Source: Escherichia hormaechei_A (GTDB lineage Bacteria; Pseudomonadota; Gammaproteobacteria; Enterobacterales; Enterobacteriaceae). From it: a stretch of 64,000 bases of DNA. A model generated the notes under the pieces. It was not told where the DNA came from, searched no databases, and saw only the letters and a program-made list of their open reading frames with translations. Below, piece after piece: positions 18,552-26,906 of the stretch (the stretch's first letter is position 1; each line of letters starts with the position of its first letter). The stretch is taken from NCBI GenBank assembly GCA_042434945.1, contig CP170191.1:1426001-1490000 (forward strand), written 5' to 3'. Both the position numbers and the translations under genes were made by a program.

Positions 18552-20315
18552 ATGGAAGATTTAACCCTGCGTTATTTTGACGCTGAAATGCGTTACCTGC
18601 GCGAGGCGGCGAAAGAGTTCGCGCAGACCCACCCCGACCGGGCGGCAATGCTCGATCTCGACAAAGCCGGCACACCTGACCCGTATGTTGAACGGCTGTT
18701 TGAGGGCTTCGCCTTCTCCATGGGACGTCTGCGCGAAAAGATAGATGATGATCTGCCGGAGTTGACCGAAAGTCTGGTGAGCATGCTGTGGCCGCACTAC
18801 CTGCGTACCATCCCGTCCCTGTCGGTGGTGGTGCTGTCGCCGGATGTGCCGGCGATGAAAATGGCGGAAACGTTGTCCGCCGGGCTGGAAATTAGCTCGC
18901 GCCCGGTCGGTCCTAAAAACACTGTCTGCCGCTACCGCACCACCCGGGATCTGACGCTGAATCCGCTCGCGGTGGAAAAGGTCATTATGACCACGGAGCC
19001 TGACGGGCGTTCGCTCCTGCGGGTGCGTTTTGCCTGTAGTACGCAGGCGGACTGGCCGCAGACTGACCTCCGGCATCTGCCGCTGTACCTGGGTGAAGAT
19101 AGGGTGACGGGCAGCAGCCTGCACCTCTGGCTGACAAAACGTCAGGCGGCGCTGTACATTCGCCTGCCCGGGCAGACGGAGCGGATCGCACTGGACGGTT
19201 ATTTCTCCCCGGGCGGTTTTGCTGAGGAAGATCGGCTGTGGCCAAAGGGCGACAGCGCCTTCAGCGGTTATCAGTTGCTGCTGGAGTATTTCACCTTCCG
19301 CGAAAAGTTTATGTTCGTCCATCTTAACGGGCTGGAAAATATCACGCTCCCGGCGGGTACGGCGTACTTCGATATCGAGGTGGTGTTCAGCCAGGTATGG
19401 CAGAGCGATTTACCGGTAACAGACAGCAGCCTGCGCCTGCACTGCGTGCCGGTAATTAACCTGTTCACCCTGGAAGCTGACCCGCTGACCATTAGCGGGC
19501 TGGAGAGTGAATACCTGCTGCGCCCGAAACGTCTTCAGGACGGGCATACCGAGATTTACTCGGTGGACAGCGTCAACGGCTCCGGGCGCACCGGCGAAGC
19601 GCACTATGTGCCGTTCACAAGTTTTCGCCATCAGGGCGGCATGATGCGTCGTCACGCGCCGGAACGGTATTACCACACCCGCGTGAAGCGGGGCGTCACC
19701 GGGATGCACGATACCTGGCTGATACTGGGCGGCCAGCAGTGGGAATCTGACCGGATGCTGGAGCGGGAAACGGTCTCGCTGCGCATCACTGGCACCAACG
19801 GCCAGTTACCGCGCCGGGCGTTGCAGAGCACGCTGCTGGACCGCTGTGAACAGGTCTATGACACGCCCCTCACCGTGCGTAATCTCTGCAAGCCGACGCT
19901 GCCCGCATACCCGCCTGCGGAGGATCGTTTCCACTGGCGGGTGATGAGCCATCTGGGCTCCCGGTTTCTCAATATGATGAGCAGCGCTGAGGTGCTGCGC
20001 GGCACGCTCTCGCTCTATAACTGGCGGGACGACGAACTGAACAACCGTCGCCTCGATGCCATCCTGGATGTCAGGTACCACCGCATTCAGCGCTTTGAGG
20101 ACGGTTTTTTGCTGCGCGGGCTGGACGTGGAGGTGACGCTCGACAGCAATGGATTTACCGGAGAAGGCGATATCCACCTGTTTGGCGAACTGCTCAACCG
20201 CTTTTTCGCCCTGTATGCCGATATGAACCAGTTTAACCAGCTCACGCTCATTGTTCAGCCAGAAGGAAAATATATCCGGTGGAAAGAGAATCACAGTCCG
20301 CGCCTGCCCGGCTGA
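18552..20315 (+). CDS. tssF: T6SS baseplate protein TssF (VasA/ImpG)
   Basis: A 587-residue wedge protein of the T6SS baseplate, equivalent to phage gp6-type subunits, which pairs with TssG. The start MEDLTLRYFDAEMRYLREAA and the motifs DPYVERLFEGFAFSMGRLREK (in part), LPVTDSSLRLHCVPVINLF and GRTGEAHYVPF are characteristic. Length matches the family. tssG overlaps its 3' end, giving the conserved tssF-tssG pair. Confidence 0.96.
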   Translation: MEDLTLRYFDAEMRYLREAAKEFAQTHPDRAAMLDLDKAGTPDPYVERLFEGFAFSMGRLREKIDDDLPELTESLVSMLWPHYLRTIPSLSVVVLSPDVPAMKMAETLSAGLEISSRPVGPKNTVCRYRTTRDLTLNPLAVEKVIMTTEPDGRSLLRVRFACSTQADWPQTDLRHLPLYLGEDRVTGSSLHLWLTKRQAALYIRLPGQTERIALDGYFSPGGFAEEDRLWPKGDSAFSGYQLLLEYFTFREKFMFVHLNGLENITLPAGTAYFDIEVVFSQVWQSDLPVTDSSLRLHCVPVINLFTLEADPLTISGLESEYLLRPKRLQDGHTEIYSVDSVNGSGRTGEAHYVPFTSFRHQGGMMRRHAPERYYHTRVKRGVTGMHDTWLILGGQQWESDRMLERETVSLRITGTNGQLPRRALQSTLLDRCEQVYDTPLTVRNLCKPTLPAYPPAEDRFHWRVMSHLGSRFLNMMSSAEVLRGTLSLYNWRDDELNNRRLDAILDVRYHRIQRFEDGFLLRGLDVEVTLDSNGFTGEGDIHLFGELLNRFFALYADMNQFNQLTLIVQPEGKYIRWKENHSPRLPG

Positions 20316-21364
20316 TGGCGCAGGTACGGCACCAGCTGCCGTACATGAATTTTTACCGCTTCTGCCAGTTGCTGGAACAGAGCCAGCCGGAGATGCCGGT
20401 GCCCGGCAGCGACTGGCGGGTGCGGCAGGAGCCGGTGCGTTTTCGCCCGCATCCGGGGATGGGGTTTCCGGCCGGTGAAATCCACAGTACAGAAGACCCG
20501 GAACATCCGCATCTGCCGCCGTCGGTGCGTGTCACCTTTATGGGGCTGTACGGCGTGGAGTCGCCGCTGCCGACCCACTACACCGACGATATCGCTCAGC
20601 GACGGGAAGGGCACGACGCGACGCAGGATTTTCTGGATATTTTCAGTCACCGGCTGATTACCCAGTATTACCGCATCTGGCGTAAGTATTCGTACCCGGC
20701 CACCTTTCAGGCCGGCGGCGCTGACAACACATCACAATACCTGCTGGGCCTGGCGGGGCTGGGGATAACCGGCTGCGCGAAGACCGCTGGTACGCCGCTG
20801 TCGCGTTTTCTGGCGCTGCTGCCGGTGATGATGCTGCCGGGACGGACGGCGGAGGGAATGGGGGCGCTGGTGCGGCTGCTGGCGCCGGATACCCGTGCAA
20901 CGGTGTATCACCACGACCGCTGCCGTATCCCGCTGAAGCAGCCGGTTGCGATGAGTACATGCCAGCCGGTCAGCCTGAAGCACCGTCCGGTGATGGGCAC
21001 GCATGCCACGGATGTGAACGGCCAGGTGCTGTTGCGCCTGAGCACGGACAACCCGGAAGAGGTCCGGGGCTGGATGCCGGGCGGCGACCTGCACGCCGAC
21101 CTGATGGCGCTGCTGCACGTGTGGCTGGGCGCGCACCTGGATGTACGTATGCAGTTATGCGTTGCCCGGCATTTACTGCCGGATGCGCGGCTGTCCTGCA
21201 ATGCGGAACAGACCGCGCAGGTCGGGCGCACGGCGGTGCTGCGTCCCCTAAATGCGCAACAGAACAGAAACGACATTATCACCATTCACCTTGGACGCTT
21301 TCAGCGCGTCCGGGAAAACATTCAGCGAAGGAAGAACGATGAAGATGGCGATTACCGCTGGTAA
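20279..21364 (+). CDS. tssG: T6SS baseplate protein TssG (VasB/ImpH)
   Basis: A 361-residue baseplate partner of TssF, recognised by YMNFYRFCQLLEQ near the start and by FMGLYGVESPLPTHYTDDI, which is typical of the family. Start: GTG at 20279 with AGAAGGAA upstream gives the usual N-terminal length. An ATG at 20315 sharing a base with the tssF stop is the alternative (349 residues). The last residues overlap the tssJ start. Confidence 0.95.
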   Translation: MERESQSAPARLMAQVRHQLPYMNFYRFCQLLEQSQPEMPVPGSDWRVRQEPVRFRPHPGMGFPAGEIHSTEDPEHPHLPPSVRVTFMGLYGVESPLPTHYTDDIAQRREGHDATQDFLDIFSHRLITQYYRIWRKYSYPATFQAGGADNTSQYLLGLAGLGITGCAKTAGTPLSRFLALLPVMMLPGRTAEGMGALVRLLAPDTRATVYHHDRCRIPLKQPVAMSTCQPVSLKHRPVMGTHATDVNGQVLLRLSTDNPEEVRGWMPGGDLHADLMALLHVWLGAHLDVRMQLCVARHLLPDARLSCNAEQTAQVGRTAVLRPLNAQQNRNDIITIHLGRFQRVRENIQRRKNDEDGDYRW

Positions 21365-21869
21365 AGCGCTGGCACTCTCTCTGGCGACCCTGTTAACCGG
21401 CTGCGGCCTGACGCAGAAAGTGACGGACGGCACCGTCGCCGTCACGAAGTCCATTTTTTACAGAGAGGTGAAAACCCTTCACTTGGATATTCAGGCGCGC
21501 GAAGGGGTGAACAACAACGCGAAGGGGGCATCGCTGGCAACGGTGGTGCGAATTTACCAGCTTAAAGAGCGTAAGGCGTTTGACAGTACTGACTATCCGT
21601 CGCTGTTCGCCAGTGACAGTCAGGCCATTAAAGCCGATCTTGTGGCGGAAAAGGATATCCGCCTGCGCCCTGGCGAATCGGTGACCCTGGATATGCCGAT
21701 GGAAGAGAGCGCGCAGGTTGTGGCGGTGGCGGGGATGTTTATGGCACCGGACCAGGTAAACGATACCTGGCATATTACCCTGACCCGTGACGACCTTGAC
21801 CCGGATAAGGCGCGGGTTATCGAAGTCAGTAATAATCGTCTGACGCTGAAACCGCTGGAGGGGGAATGA
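21339..21869 (+). CDS. tssJ: T6SS outer-membrane lipoprotein TssJ
   Basis: Lipoprotein that anchors TssM to the outer membrane. Using ATG 21339 (GAAGGAAGAAC just upstream) gives 176 residues with signal peptide and lipobox LLTGC. The mature domain contains LSLATLLTGCGLTQKV, then the beta-sandwich residues YQLKERKAFDSTDY and LRPGESVTLDMPM that mark TssJ. An upstream in-frame start would add 29 residues inside tssG and would spoil the signal peptide. It overlaps tssE by ATGA. Confidence 0.94.
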   Translation: MKMAITAGKALALSLATLLTGCGLTQKVTDGTVAVTKSIFYREVKTLHLDIQAREGVNNNAKGASLATVVRIYQLKERKAFDSTDYPSLFASDSQAIKADLVAEKDIRLRPGESVTLDMPMEESAQVVAVAGMFMAPDQVNDTWHITLTRDDLDPDKARVIEVSNNRLTLKPLEGE

Positions 21870-22312
21870 TGCCGCGTCCGTCTCTGTATGACATGCTGTA
21901 CGGTAACTTCGCCGGCGGGCTTGACCTGCACAGCGTCAGTGAGGAGAACCAGCTGATTTTATCAGTACTCGATAACATGCAGCGCATCCTCAACTGCCGC
22001 GCCGGTACGCTGGCCCACCTGCCGGACTACGGCCTGCCGGATATGACAAAAATCCTCCAGGGAATGCCCGGGACAGCCCACCAGCTGATTACCACACTGT
22101 CGGCCGTGTTGCTGAAATACGAGCCGCGCCTGAGCCGGATTAACGTGGTGATGCAGGAACAGATTCAGCCCGGTGAACTCCGCTACGCCATTGACGCGGA
22201 GCTGAAGGGGGTGGGGCTGGTGCGCTACGGCACAGAATTTATGCCCGAGGGCAGGGTATTAATCCGTCATCTGAAACAACAGCAATACCTCGATGCACGA
22301 GCCGCCATCTAG
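21866..22312 (+). CDS. tssE: T6SS baseplate protein TssE (gp25-like)
   Basis: A 148-residue homologue of the phage T4 baseplate wedge gp25, which starts sheath assembly. It has the gp25 pattern: VLDNMQRILNCRAGT, then LPDYGLPDM and a central conserved stretch with EPRLSRINV. It starts within the tssJ stop codon and is the last tss gene of the operon. The 215 bp that follow hold no recognisable gene. Confidence 0.95.
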   Translation: MMPRPSLYDMLYGNFAGGLDLHSVSEENQLILSVLDNMQRILNCRAGTLAHLPDYGLPDMTKILQGMPGTAHQLITTLSAVLLKYEPRLSRINVVMQEQIQPGELRYAIDAELKGVGLVRYGTEFMPEGRVLIRHLKQQQYLDARAAI

Positions 22313-22554
22313 TCATTACTCAGGTTAAAACAGTTATGACAACATGAACGACCAGACATTTATTTTACCCTGATCAGAAAAGGCACATTAAAGATTTACT
22401 TTTCAAGGGTTTATTGTAGCACTTATGCTGTAGCGGGTACTGAAATATTAATAGTTGATTTCTTCGCCGCGAGTCATTGCATTTTATCTGGCGAAAAGGT
22501 TAATGGCTGAGGGGATATACCCTGAGCATGATGACGTCAATCATGGATACAGAT

Positions 22555-22950
22555 ATGAAAATGAGAATTCTCCTTCTTACGGTCAGTGTACTTTTTAACA
22601 TGCAGGCTGATGCCGCCCGTGGTAGACAGCCCTGCTCGGGCTCAAAAGGTGGCATAGCACACTGTACATCGGATGGTCGTTTTGTCTGCAATGACGGAAG
22701 TTTGAGCCAGTCGAAGCGATTCTGTTCAGGTTATGGTGCCTCCGAACCGCCCCCGCAGGTAAAACCCTCCCCCTCCGCCAGGAAAGCGCAGACGAAAAAG
22801 AGAATAGCCGTGAAAGGCCAGGAGCAGCGTGTTGTAGAAAACAATGCGCAGTTCGATACACAACCGCGGCAACCTACATGCGCCCCTCTCTATATGGCCA
22901 ACAAGCCCGGATTCACCCATTTACCCATTTGTTCAGGAAATCAGTATTAA
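22555..22950 (+). CDS. Small secreted Cys-containing protein, YdcA-like N-terminal domain
   Basis: From ATG 22555 the product is 131 residues with a signal peptide (MKMRILLLTVSVLFNMQADA). The mature start PCSGSKGGIAHC, then FVCNDGS and KRFCSG, resembles the small E. coli protein YdcA and related Cys-rich periplasmic proteins as I recall them. The tail after about residue 60 is Pro/Lys/Arg-rich and extends beyond YdcA's length. An earlier ATG (22528) would place extra residues before the signal peptide. Function unknown. Confidence 0.6.
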   Translation: MKMRILLLTVSVLFNMQADAARGRQPCSGSKGGIAHCTSDGRFVCNDGSLSQSKRFCSGYGASEPPPQVKPSPSARKAQTKKRIAVKGQEQRVVENNAQFDTQPRQPTCAPLYMANKPGFTHLPICSGNQY

Positions 22951-22995
22951 TCCGCCAGTGTAAACGTTCTTTGTCTGTTATTCGAACTGATAAGA

Positions 22996-23025
22996 CGCGT
23001 GCAGGTGGTAACCCACCTGCACGCG
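22996..23025. repeat. Perfect 13-bp inverted repeat with 4-base loop
   Basis: CGCGTGCAGGTGG is followed by TAAC and its exact complement. The hairpin is very stable but has no T-run on either side, so it is not a standard terminator. It lies in a 356-bp gap after the secreted-protein gene. Confidence 0.75.
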
Positions 23026-23149
23026 CTGGACGACCTGTAACAGCGTCTGGCATTAAAGCATGCCGTTCGCACCTTCCGGCTACATGGCGAACTTACTGCA
23101 TGGCTGGCGTTTATGCTTTCTGCATGATTGATAAAAGGGAGGGAAAATC

Positions 23150-23281
23150 ATGACCAGGGCTGAAGAGTTTTGTCGTTCCTGAAATGTGAACACTGGCAGA
23201 TGGATGCGCACGCATCGCTCAAAAAACGATCTTTTTCAGGCGGATACTGAGATCAGAAAAGCATATGACCTTGAACAGTAA
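23150..23281 (+). other. Short reading frame with in-frame TGA, doubtful
   Basis: A good ribosome-binding site (GGGAGGG) precedes ATG 23150. The frame meets TGA at 23180-23182 after ten codons and continues open to TAA at 23279-23281, just before the GlgS-like gene. It could be a leader peptide, a broken small gene or chance. Confidence 0.25.
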
Positions 23282-23306
23282 TCACAATGACTGGAGGGAT
23301 ATGCTA

Positions 23307-23507
23307 ATGAAGCGACAAGATATAAACGCATTAAAGAATTTTGATTTTCTGGCACGCAGTTTTGCCCGTATGTACGCCCTGGGCCAGCCAGTTGATATCG
23401 ATGCCGTGACCGGCAATATGAGTAATGAACAGCAGGCATGGTTCCGGGAGCGATATGACCACTACCGAAAGCAGGCTGAGCGGGCGAGAGTGATAGAACT
23501 GCGATGA
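23307..23507 (+). CDS. GlgS/ScoR-like surface composition regulator
   Basis: The 66-residue product closely resembles E. coli GlgS: NNFDFLARSFARM of GlgS is matched by KNFDFLARSFARM, and VTGNM is shared. GlgS was first linked to glycogen synthesis and later to repression of flagella and type 1 fimbriae. GGAGGG is 8-13 bp upstream of ATG 23307; an earlier ATG at 23301 or 23265 is less well placed. In K-12 glgS is elsewhere on the chromosome, so this is either a second copy or a lineage-specific location. A clear terminator follows. Confidence 0.75.
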   Translation: MKRQDINALKNFDFLARSFARMYALGQPVDIDAVTGNMSNEQQAWFRERYDHYRKQAERARVIELR

Positions 23508-23517
23508 TGTAACGAAT

Positions 23518-23546
23518 AACGGGCTTAACGGCCCGTTGCGTTTTTT
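23518..23546 (+). terminator. Rho-independent terminator after the GlgS-like gene
   Basis: Stem AACGGGC / GCCCGTT with loop TTAACG, followed by a run of six T. Confidence 0.9.
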
Positions 23547-23681
23547 AGGTTCCAGCTACATTTTGCAGCTCCTGAGGTTGAAATATTGTGCGGTAACCTC
23601 ATATAGAAAGCGGGTAAGGAATACCTGCCCGTAAGACATGAACTTTTTGAATATTCTTTTTTACTGTTCAGGAGGTACATG

Positions 23682-24149
23682 ATGACTCTGAGAGCTTTTC
23701 CCATGTTGAACGATCTCTCCGACTCTCTGTTTGCGGACCGTTTTAACCGTATCGATCGCCTTTTTAGCCAGCTAACCGGCAGTACGCCGTTGCCCTCCAC
23801 GCCTTCTTACAATATCCGGCGGGTGGGTGATAACCGCTATGAACTGACGCTCAGCGTGCCGGGCTGGAAAGAGAGCGAACTGGAAATTGAAACCGTTGGA
23901 GGTCAGCTGAATATCAGCGGTAAACGTGAAGAAGAGAAAACCGAAAACGGCGAAGAAGGGTGGATCCATCGGGGTATCAGCCGCAGCGACTTCCGGGCCA
24001 GCTATAGTCTGCCGGAGCATGTGAAAGTAACCGGCGCTTCGCTGGAAAACGGCTTGCTGGCGATTGAATTACACCAGGATATCCCGGAAGAAGAGAAACC
24101 GCAGCGCATCGCCATCAACAACAACCCGGCGATTGAACATAAGCCGTAA
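23682..24149 (+). CDS. Hsp20-family small heat-shock protein
   Basis: A 155-residue chaperone of the alpha-crystallin family (related to IbpA/IbpB but distinct) that should bind unfolded proteins without ATP. The start is MTLRAFPML, the crystallin domain covers about 40-140 (YELTLSVPGWKESELEIE, LNISGKREEEK, LPEHVKVTGASLENGLL) and the tail holds the I-x-I-like RIAINNN. AGGAGG lies upstream of two consecutive ATGs (23679 and 23682); the second has the better spacing. It is one of three accessory genes between the T6SS and the tRNA pair and is not at this position in K-12. Confidence 0.88.
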   Translation: MTLRAFPMLNDLSDSLFADRFNRIDRLFSQLTGSTPLPSTPSYNIRRVGDNRYELTLSVPGWKESELEIETVGGQLNISGKREEEKTENGEEGWIHRGISRSDFRASYSLPEHVKVTGASLENGLLAIELHQDIPEEEKPQRIAINNNPAIEHKP

Positions 24150-24170
24150 TCATTGATTGACGTTGTTTTC

Positions 24171-24195
24171 ACGCCCGGCAAACGCCGGGCGTTTT
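24171..24195 (+). terminator. Terminator after the Hsp20 gene
   Basis: ACGCCCGGC / GCCGGGCGT with loop AAAC and a short T-run. Confidence 0.88.
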
Positions 24196-24328
24196 GCTAA
24201 CCTGATGGGGCTTATGCCATTCCGCTCTTTCGCGGCACGCGCGGGCTGGAGGTCACTTTCGATGTGCTTAAAAGGTTTGCTGCCTCTGTATGAGGCTGAA
24301 CGGGAATGAAATGTGCGAGAAAACAGAT

Positions 24329-24405
24329 TGGTGCGTCCGAGTGGACTCGAACCACCGACCCCCACCATGTCAAGGTGGTGCTCTAACCAACTGAGCTACG
24401 GACGC
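24329..24405 (-). tRNA. valW: tRNA-Val (GAC)
   Basis: Read on the minus strand this is a full 77-nt tRNA ending in an encoded CCA. It starts GCGTCCGTAGCTCAG, has anticodon GAC in the loop between paired CCACC and GGTGG arms, and the T-loop GTTCGAGTC. It is the second of two tandem tRNA-Val genes 4 bp apart, as in the E. coli valV-valW pair. Which of the two names applies is a guess. Confidence 0.95.
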
Positions 24406-24409
24406 AGGA

Positions 24410-24486
24410 TGGTGCGTTCAATTGGACTCGAACCAACGACCCCCACCATGTCAAGGTGGTGCTCTAACCAACTGAGCTATGAACGC
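24410..24486 (-). tRNA. valV: tRNA-Val (GAC)
   Basis: 77 nt on the minus strand beginning GCGTTCATAGCTCAG with anticodon GAC and encoded CCA. It differs from its neighbour only in the acceptor and T arms, with compensating changes. It is transcribed first in the pair. tRNA genes like these are frequent integration sites, and the T6SS island with accessory genes lies just beyond them. Confidence 0.95.
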
Positions 24487-24608
24487 AACGTTGTAGGTGA
24501 CAACGGGGACGAATATTAGCGGCAGAGTGGGAAGGTGGCAAGAGGCAAAACGTAATTTTCTCTCTGATTTCACGCGATTGCTTCATTACCGCGCAAAGTG
24601 AAGAGAAA

Positions 24609-24630
24609 GTAGCCGCCAGCCGGCGGCTAC
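24609..24630 (-). terminator. Hairpin downstream of mdtK
   Basis: GTAGCCGCC / GGCGGCTAC with loop AGCC, just past the mdtK stop. On the minus strand it is followed by a pyrimidine-rich tract (TTTCTCTTC), so termination is likely. Confidence 0.75.
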
Positions 24631-24637
24631 TGTGTCA

Positions 24638-26011
24638 TTAACGTGCAGCGCGCTGCAAAATTACCGCTGACGGCATACGTTGCAGGAACCGCATACGCAG
24701 CATCATCATAATGGCTGCCGACGTCAGGCCAATAATAAAGCCTATCCAGAAGCCTGCTGGCCCCATAGGTTCAACGACCAGATCGGTCAGTGCCAGAATA
24801 TAGCCGCTTGGCAAGCCCAGCACCCAGTAAGCCGTAAAGGTGATATAGAAAATGGAACGCGTATCTTTATAACCACGCAAAATCCCACTGCCAATGACCT
24901 GGATTGAGTCAGAAATCTGATATACCGCCGCCAGCAACATCAAATGCGCAGCCAGCGTTACAACCTCGGGATTGTCGTTGTACAACAGGGCGATTTGCTC
25001 CCGCAGTGAAACCGTGAATATGGCCGTCAGGGTTGCCATACAGACACCCACCATAAGCCCGGTCCGCGCAGCGGTTTGCGCATCCAGCGTTGAGCCCTGA
25101 CCCAGACGATAACCTACGCGGATAGTTACCGCTGCCGCCAGCGACATTGGAAGCACAAACATCAGTGAACTAAAGTTCAGGGCAATCTGGTGTCCTGCGA
25201 CATCAACAATACCGAGCGGAGACACTAACAGAGCCACGACGGCAAACAGTGTCACTTCAAAGAACAGTGCCAGCGCAATCGGCAAACCGAGTTGAATCAG
25301 TCGTTTCATAACCGCAGGATCGGGTTTCGCAGTGCCTTTTTCGTTACGGATATCGCGCATGGAGCGGGCGCGTTTAATGTAAGAAACCATGGCAAGGAAC
25401 ATGACCCAATACACCGCCGCAGTAGCCACGCCACAACCAACGCCACCGAGCTCAGGCATACCGAAATGACCATAAATAAAGATATAGTTCACCGGAATGT
25501 TCACCAGCAGGCCGATAAAGCCCATTACCATACCCGGCTTGGTTTTTGCCAGACCTTCACATTGGTTACGGGCAACCTGGAAGAAAAGATAGCCTGGCGC
25601 GCCCCACAGCAACGCACGCAGATAACCCACGGCTTTGTCCGCCAGAGCCGGATCGATGTTTTCCATGGAGCGGATAATGTAACCTGCATTCCACAGCACC
25701 AGCATAATGAGAACGGAAACAAAACCTGCCAGCCAGAAACCTTGTCGCACCTGATGCGCAATGCGCTCACGTCGACCGGAACCATTTAATTGCGCGATAA
25801 CCGGCGTTAATGCCAGCAGCAGTCCGTGACCAAAGAGGATCGCCGGAAGCCAGATAGAAGTACCGATAGCGACCGCCGCCATGTCGGTGGCACTGTAGCC
25901 GCCCGCCATCACGGTATCGACAAAACCCATCGCAGTTTGGGCGATTTGCGCGAGAATCACCGGGATTGCTAATGCTAATAACAGACGCGCTTCACTGATA
26001 TACTTCTGCAC
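24638..26011 (-). CDS. mdtK: MATE-family multidrug efflux pump MdtK
   Basis: A 457-residue inner-membrane cation-coupled antiporter that exports norfloxacin, dyes and other compounds. It shows twelve hydrophobic segments and the MATE features QIAQTAMGFVDTVMAG and a central LGLPIALALFFEVTLF. It reads almost as E. coli MdtK as I recall it, except for a few residues at the C-terminal end (SAVILQRAAR), which may place a change from divergent to E. coli-like sequence inside its 3' part. It is divergent from ribC. Confidence 0.97.
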   Translation of the reverse strand: MQKYISEARLLLALAIPVILAQIAQTAMGFVDTVMAGGYSATDMAAVAIGTSIWLPAILFGHGLLLALTPVIAQLNGSGRRERIAHQVRQGFWLAGFVSVLIMLVLWNAGYIIRSMENIDPALADKAVGYLRALLWGAPGYLFFQVARNQCEGLAKTKPGMVMGFIGLLVNIPVNYIFIYGHFGMPELGGVGCGVATAAVYWVMFLAMVSYIKRARSMRDIRNEKGTAKPDPAVMKRLIQLGLPIALALFFEVTLFAVVALLVSPLGIVDVAGHQIALNFSSLMFVLPMSLAAAVTIRVGYRLGQGSTLDAQTAARTGLMVGVCMATLTAIFTVSLREQIALLYNDNPEVVTLAAHLMLLAAVYQISDSIQVIGSGILRGYKDTRSIFYITFTAYWVLGLPSGYILALTDLVVEPMGPAGFWIGFIIGLTSAAIMMMLRMRFLQRMPSAVILQRAAR

Positions 26012-26225
26012 GTGAACACCTTTTATTTGTAGTTATATGAGAGACTAAAAAGCCGCCTGAATGGGCAGCAAAAAGAAGAAGCAGGGGAAATTCAGTCTAT
26101 TGTAGCGAGGATTTATTAATTCTCCAGTGAAAAAATAGCCATTCTTACCCCTTCACTGGTAAGGGCGTTTTCCACCTGCTATTGTGCTGAACAGAATGTC
26201 TTAACTGATTTCAGGAGTTGTAAGT

Positions 26226-26867
26226 ATGTTTACGGGGATTGTACAGGGCACCGCAAAACTGGTGTCGATTGACGAGAAACCAAATTTTCGTACGCATGTG
26301 GTGGAGTTACCCGACCACATGCTGGACGGCCTGGAAACCGGTGCTTCCGTGGCGCATAACGGTTGCTGCCTGACCGTGACGGAAATTAACGGCAACCATG
26401 TCAGTTTTGACCTGATGAAAGAAACGTTACGCATTACCAATCTTGGCGATTTAAAAGTGGGGGATTGGGTAAACGTTGAGCGTGCGGCGAAATTCAGTGA
26501 TGAAATTGGCGGACACTTAATGTCAGGTCATATTATGACCACTGCTGAAGTGGCGAAAATATTAACCTCAGAAAATAATCGCCAGATCTGGTTTAAAGTC
26601 CAGGATAGTCAGTTGATGAAATATATTCTGTACAAAGGATTTATTGGCATCGACGGTATTAGCCTGACCGTCGGCGAAGTCACGCCAACGCGTTTTTGCG
26701 TCCATTTAATTCCGGAAACTCTGGAACGCACGACTCTTGGGAAGAAAAAACTCGGCGCACGCGTCAACATTGAAATTGATCCACAAACTCAGGCAGTGGT
26801 AGATACGGTAGAACGTGTGCTGGCGGCACGAGAAAATGCCATGAATCAACCAGGTACAGAAGCCTGA
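26226..26867 (+). CDS. ribC: Riboflavin synthase alpha subunit
   Basis: Catalyses dismutation of two 6,7-dimethyl-8-ribityllumazine molecules into riboflavin and a pyrimidinedione, the last step of riboflavin synthesis in the cytosol. The 213 residues form two similar lumazine-binding barrels: MFTGIVQG with HNGCCLTV, and GFIGIDGISLTV in the second. It is called ribC in K-12 and ribE elsewhere. AGGAG precedes the start. Residues match E. coli as I remember it. Shares a hairpin with cfa at its 3' end. Confidence 0.98.
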   Translation: MFTGIVQGTAKLVSIDEKPNFRTHVVELPDHMLDGLETGASVAHNGCCLTVTEINGNHVSFDLMKETLRITNLGDLKVGDWVNVERAAKFSDEIGGHLMSGHIMTTAEVAKILTSENNRQIWFKVQDSQLMKYILYKGFIGIDGISLTVGEVTPTRFCVHLIPETLERTTLGKKKLGARVNIEIDPQTQAVVDTVERVLAARENAMNQPGTEA

Positions 26868-26873
26868 TCTGAA

Positions 26874-26896
26874 ATCGCCCCCGGAGAGGGGGCGAT
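26874..26896. terminator. Hairpin between convergent ribC and cfa
   Basis: ATCGCCCCC / GGGGGCGAT with loop GGAGA. It sits between the two stop codons and may act on both transcripts; the flanking T-runs are weak. Confidence 0.75.
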
Positions 26897-26906
26897 AGAA
26901 TAGCCT

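Noticed and set aside
18561..19322. 253-codon minus-strand ORF
   Set aside because: Antisense shadow of tssF with no domain or start signal.
22878..23153. 91-codon ORF after the YdcA-like gene
   Set aside because: It overlaps another gene out of frame, crosses the perfect hairpin, and has no supporting start signal.
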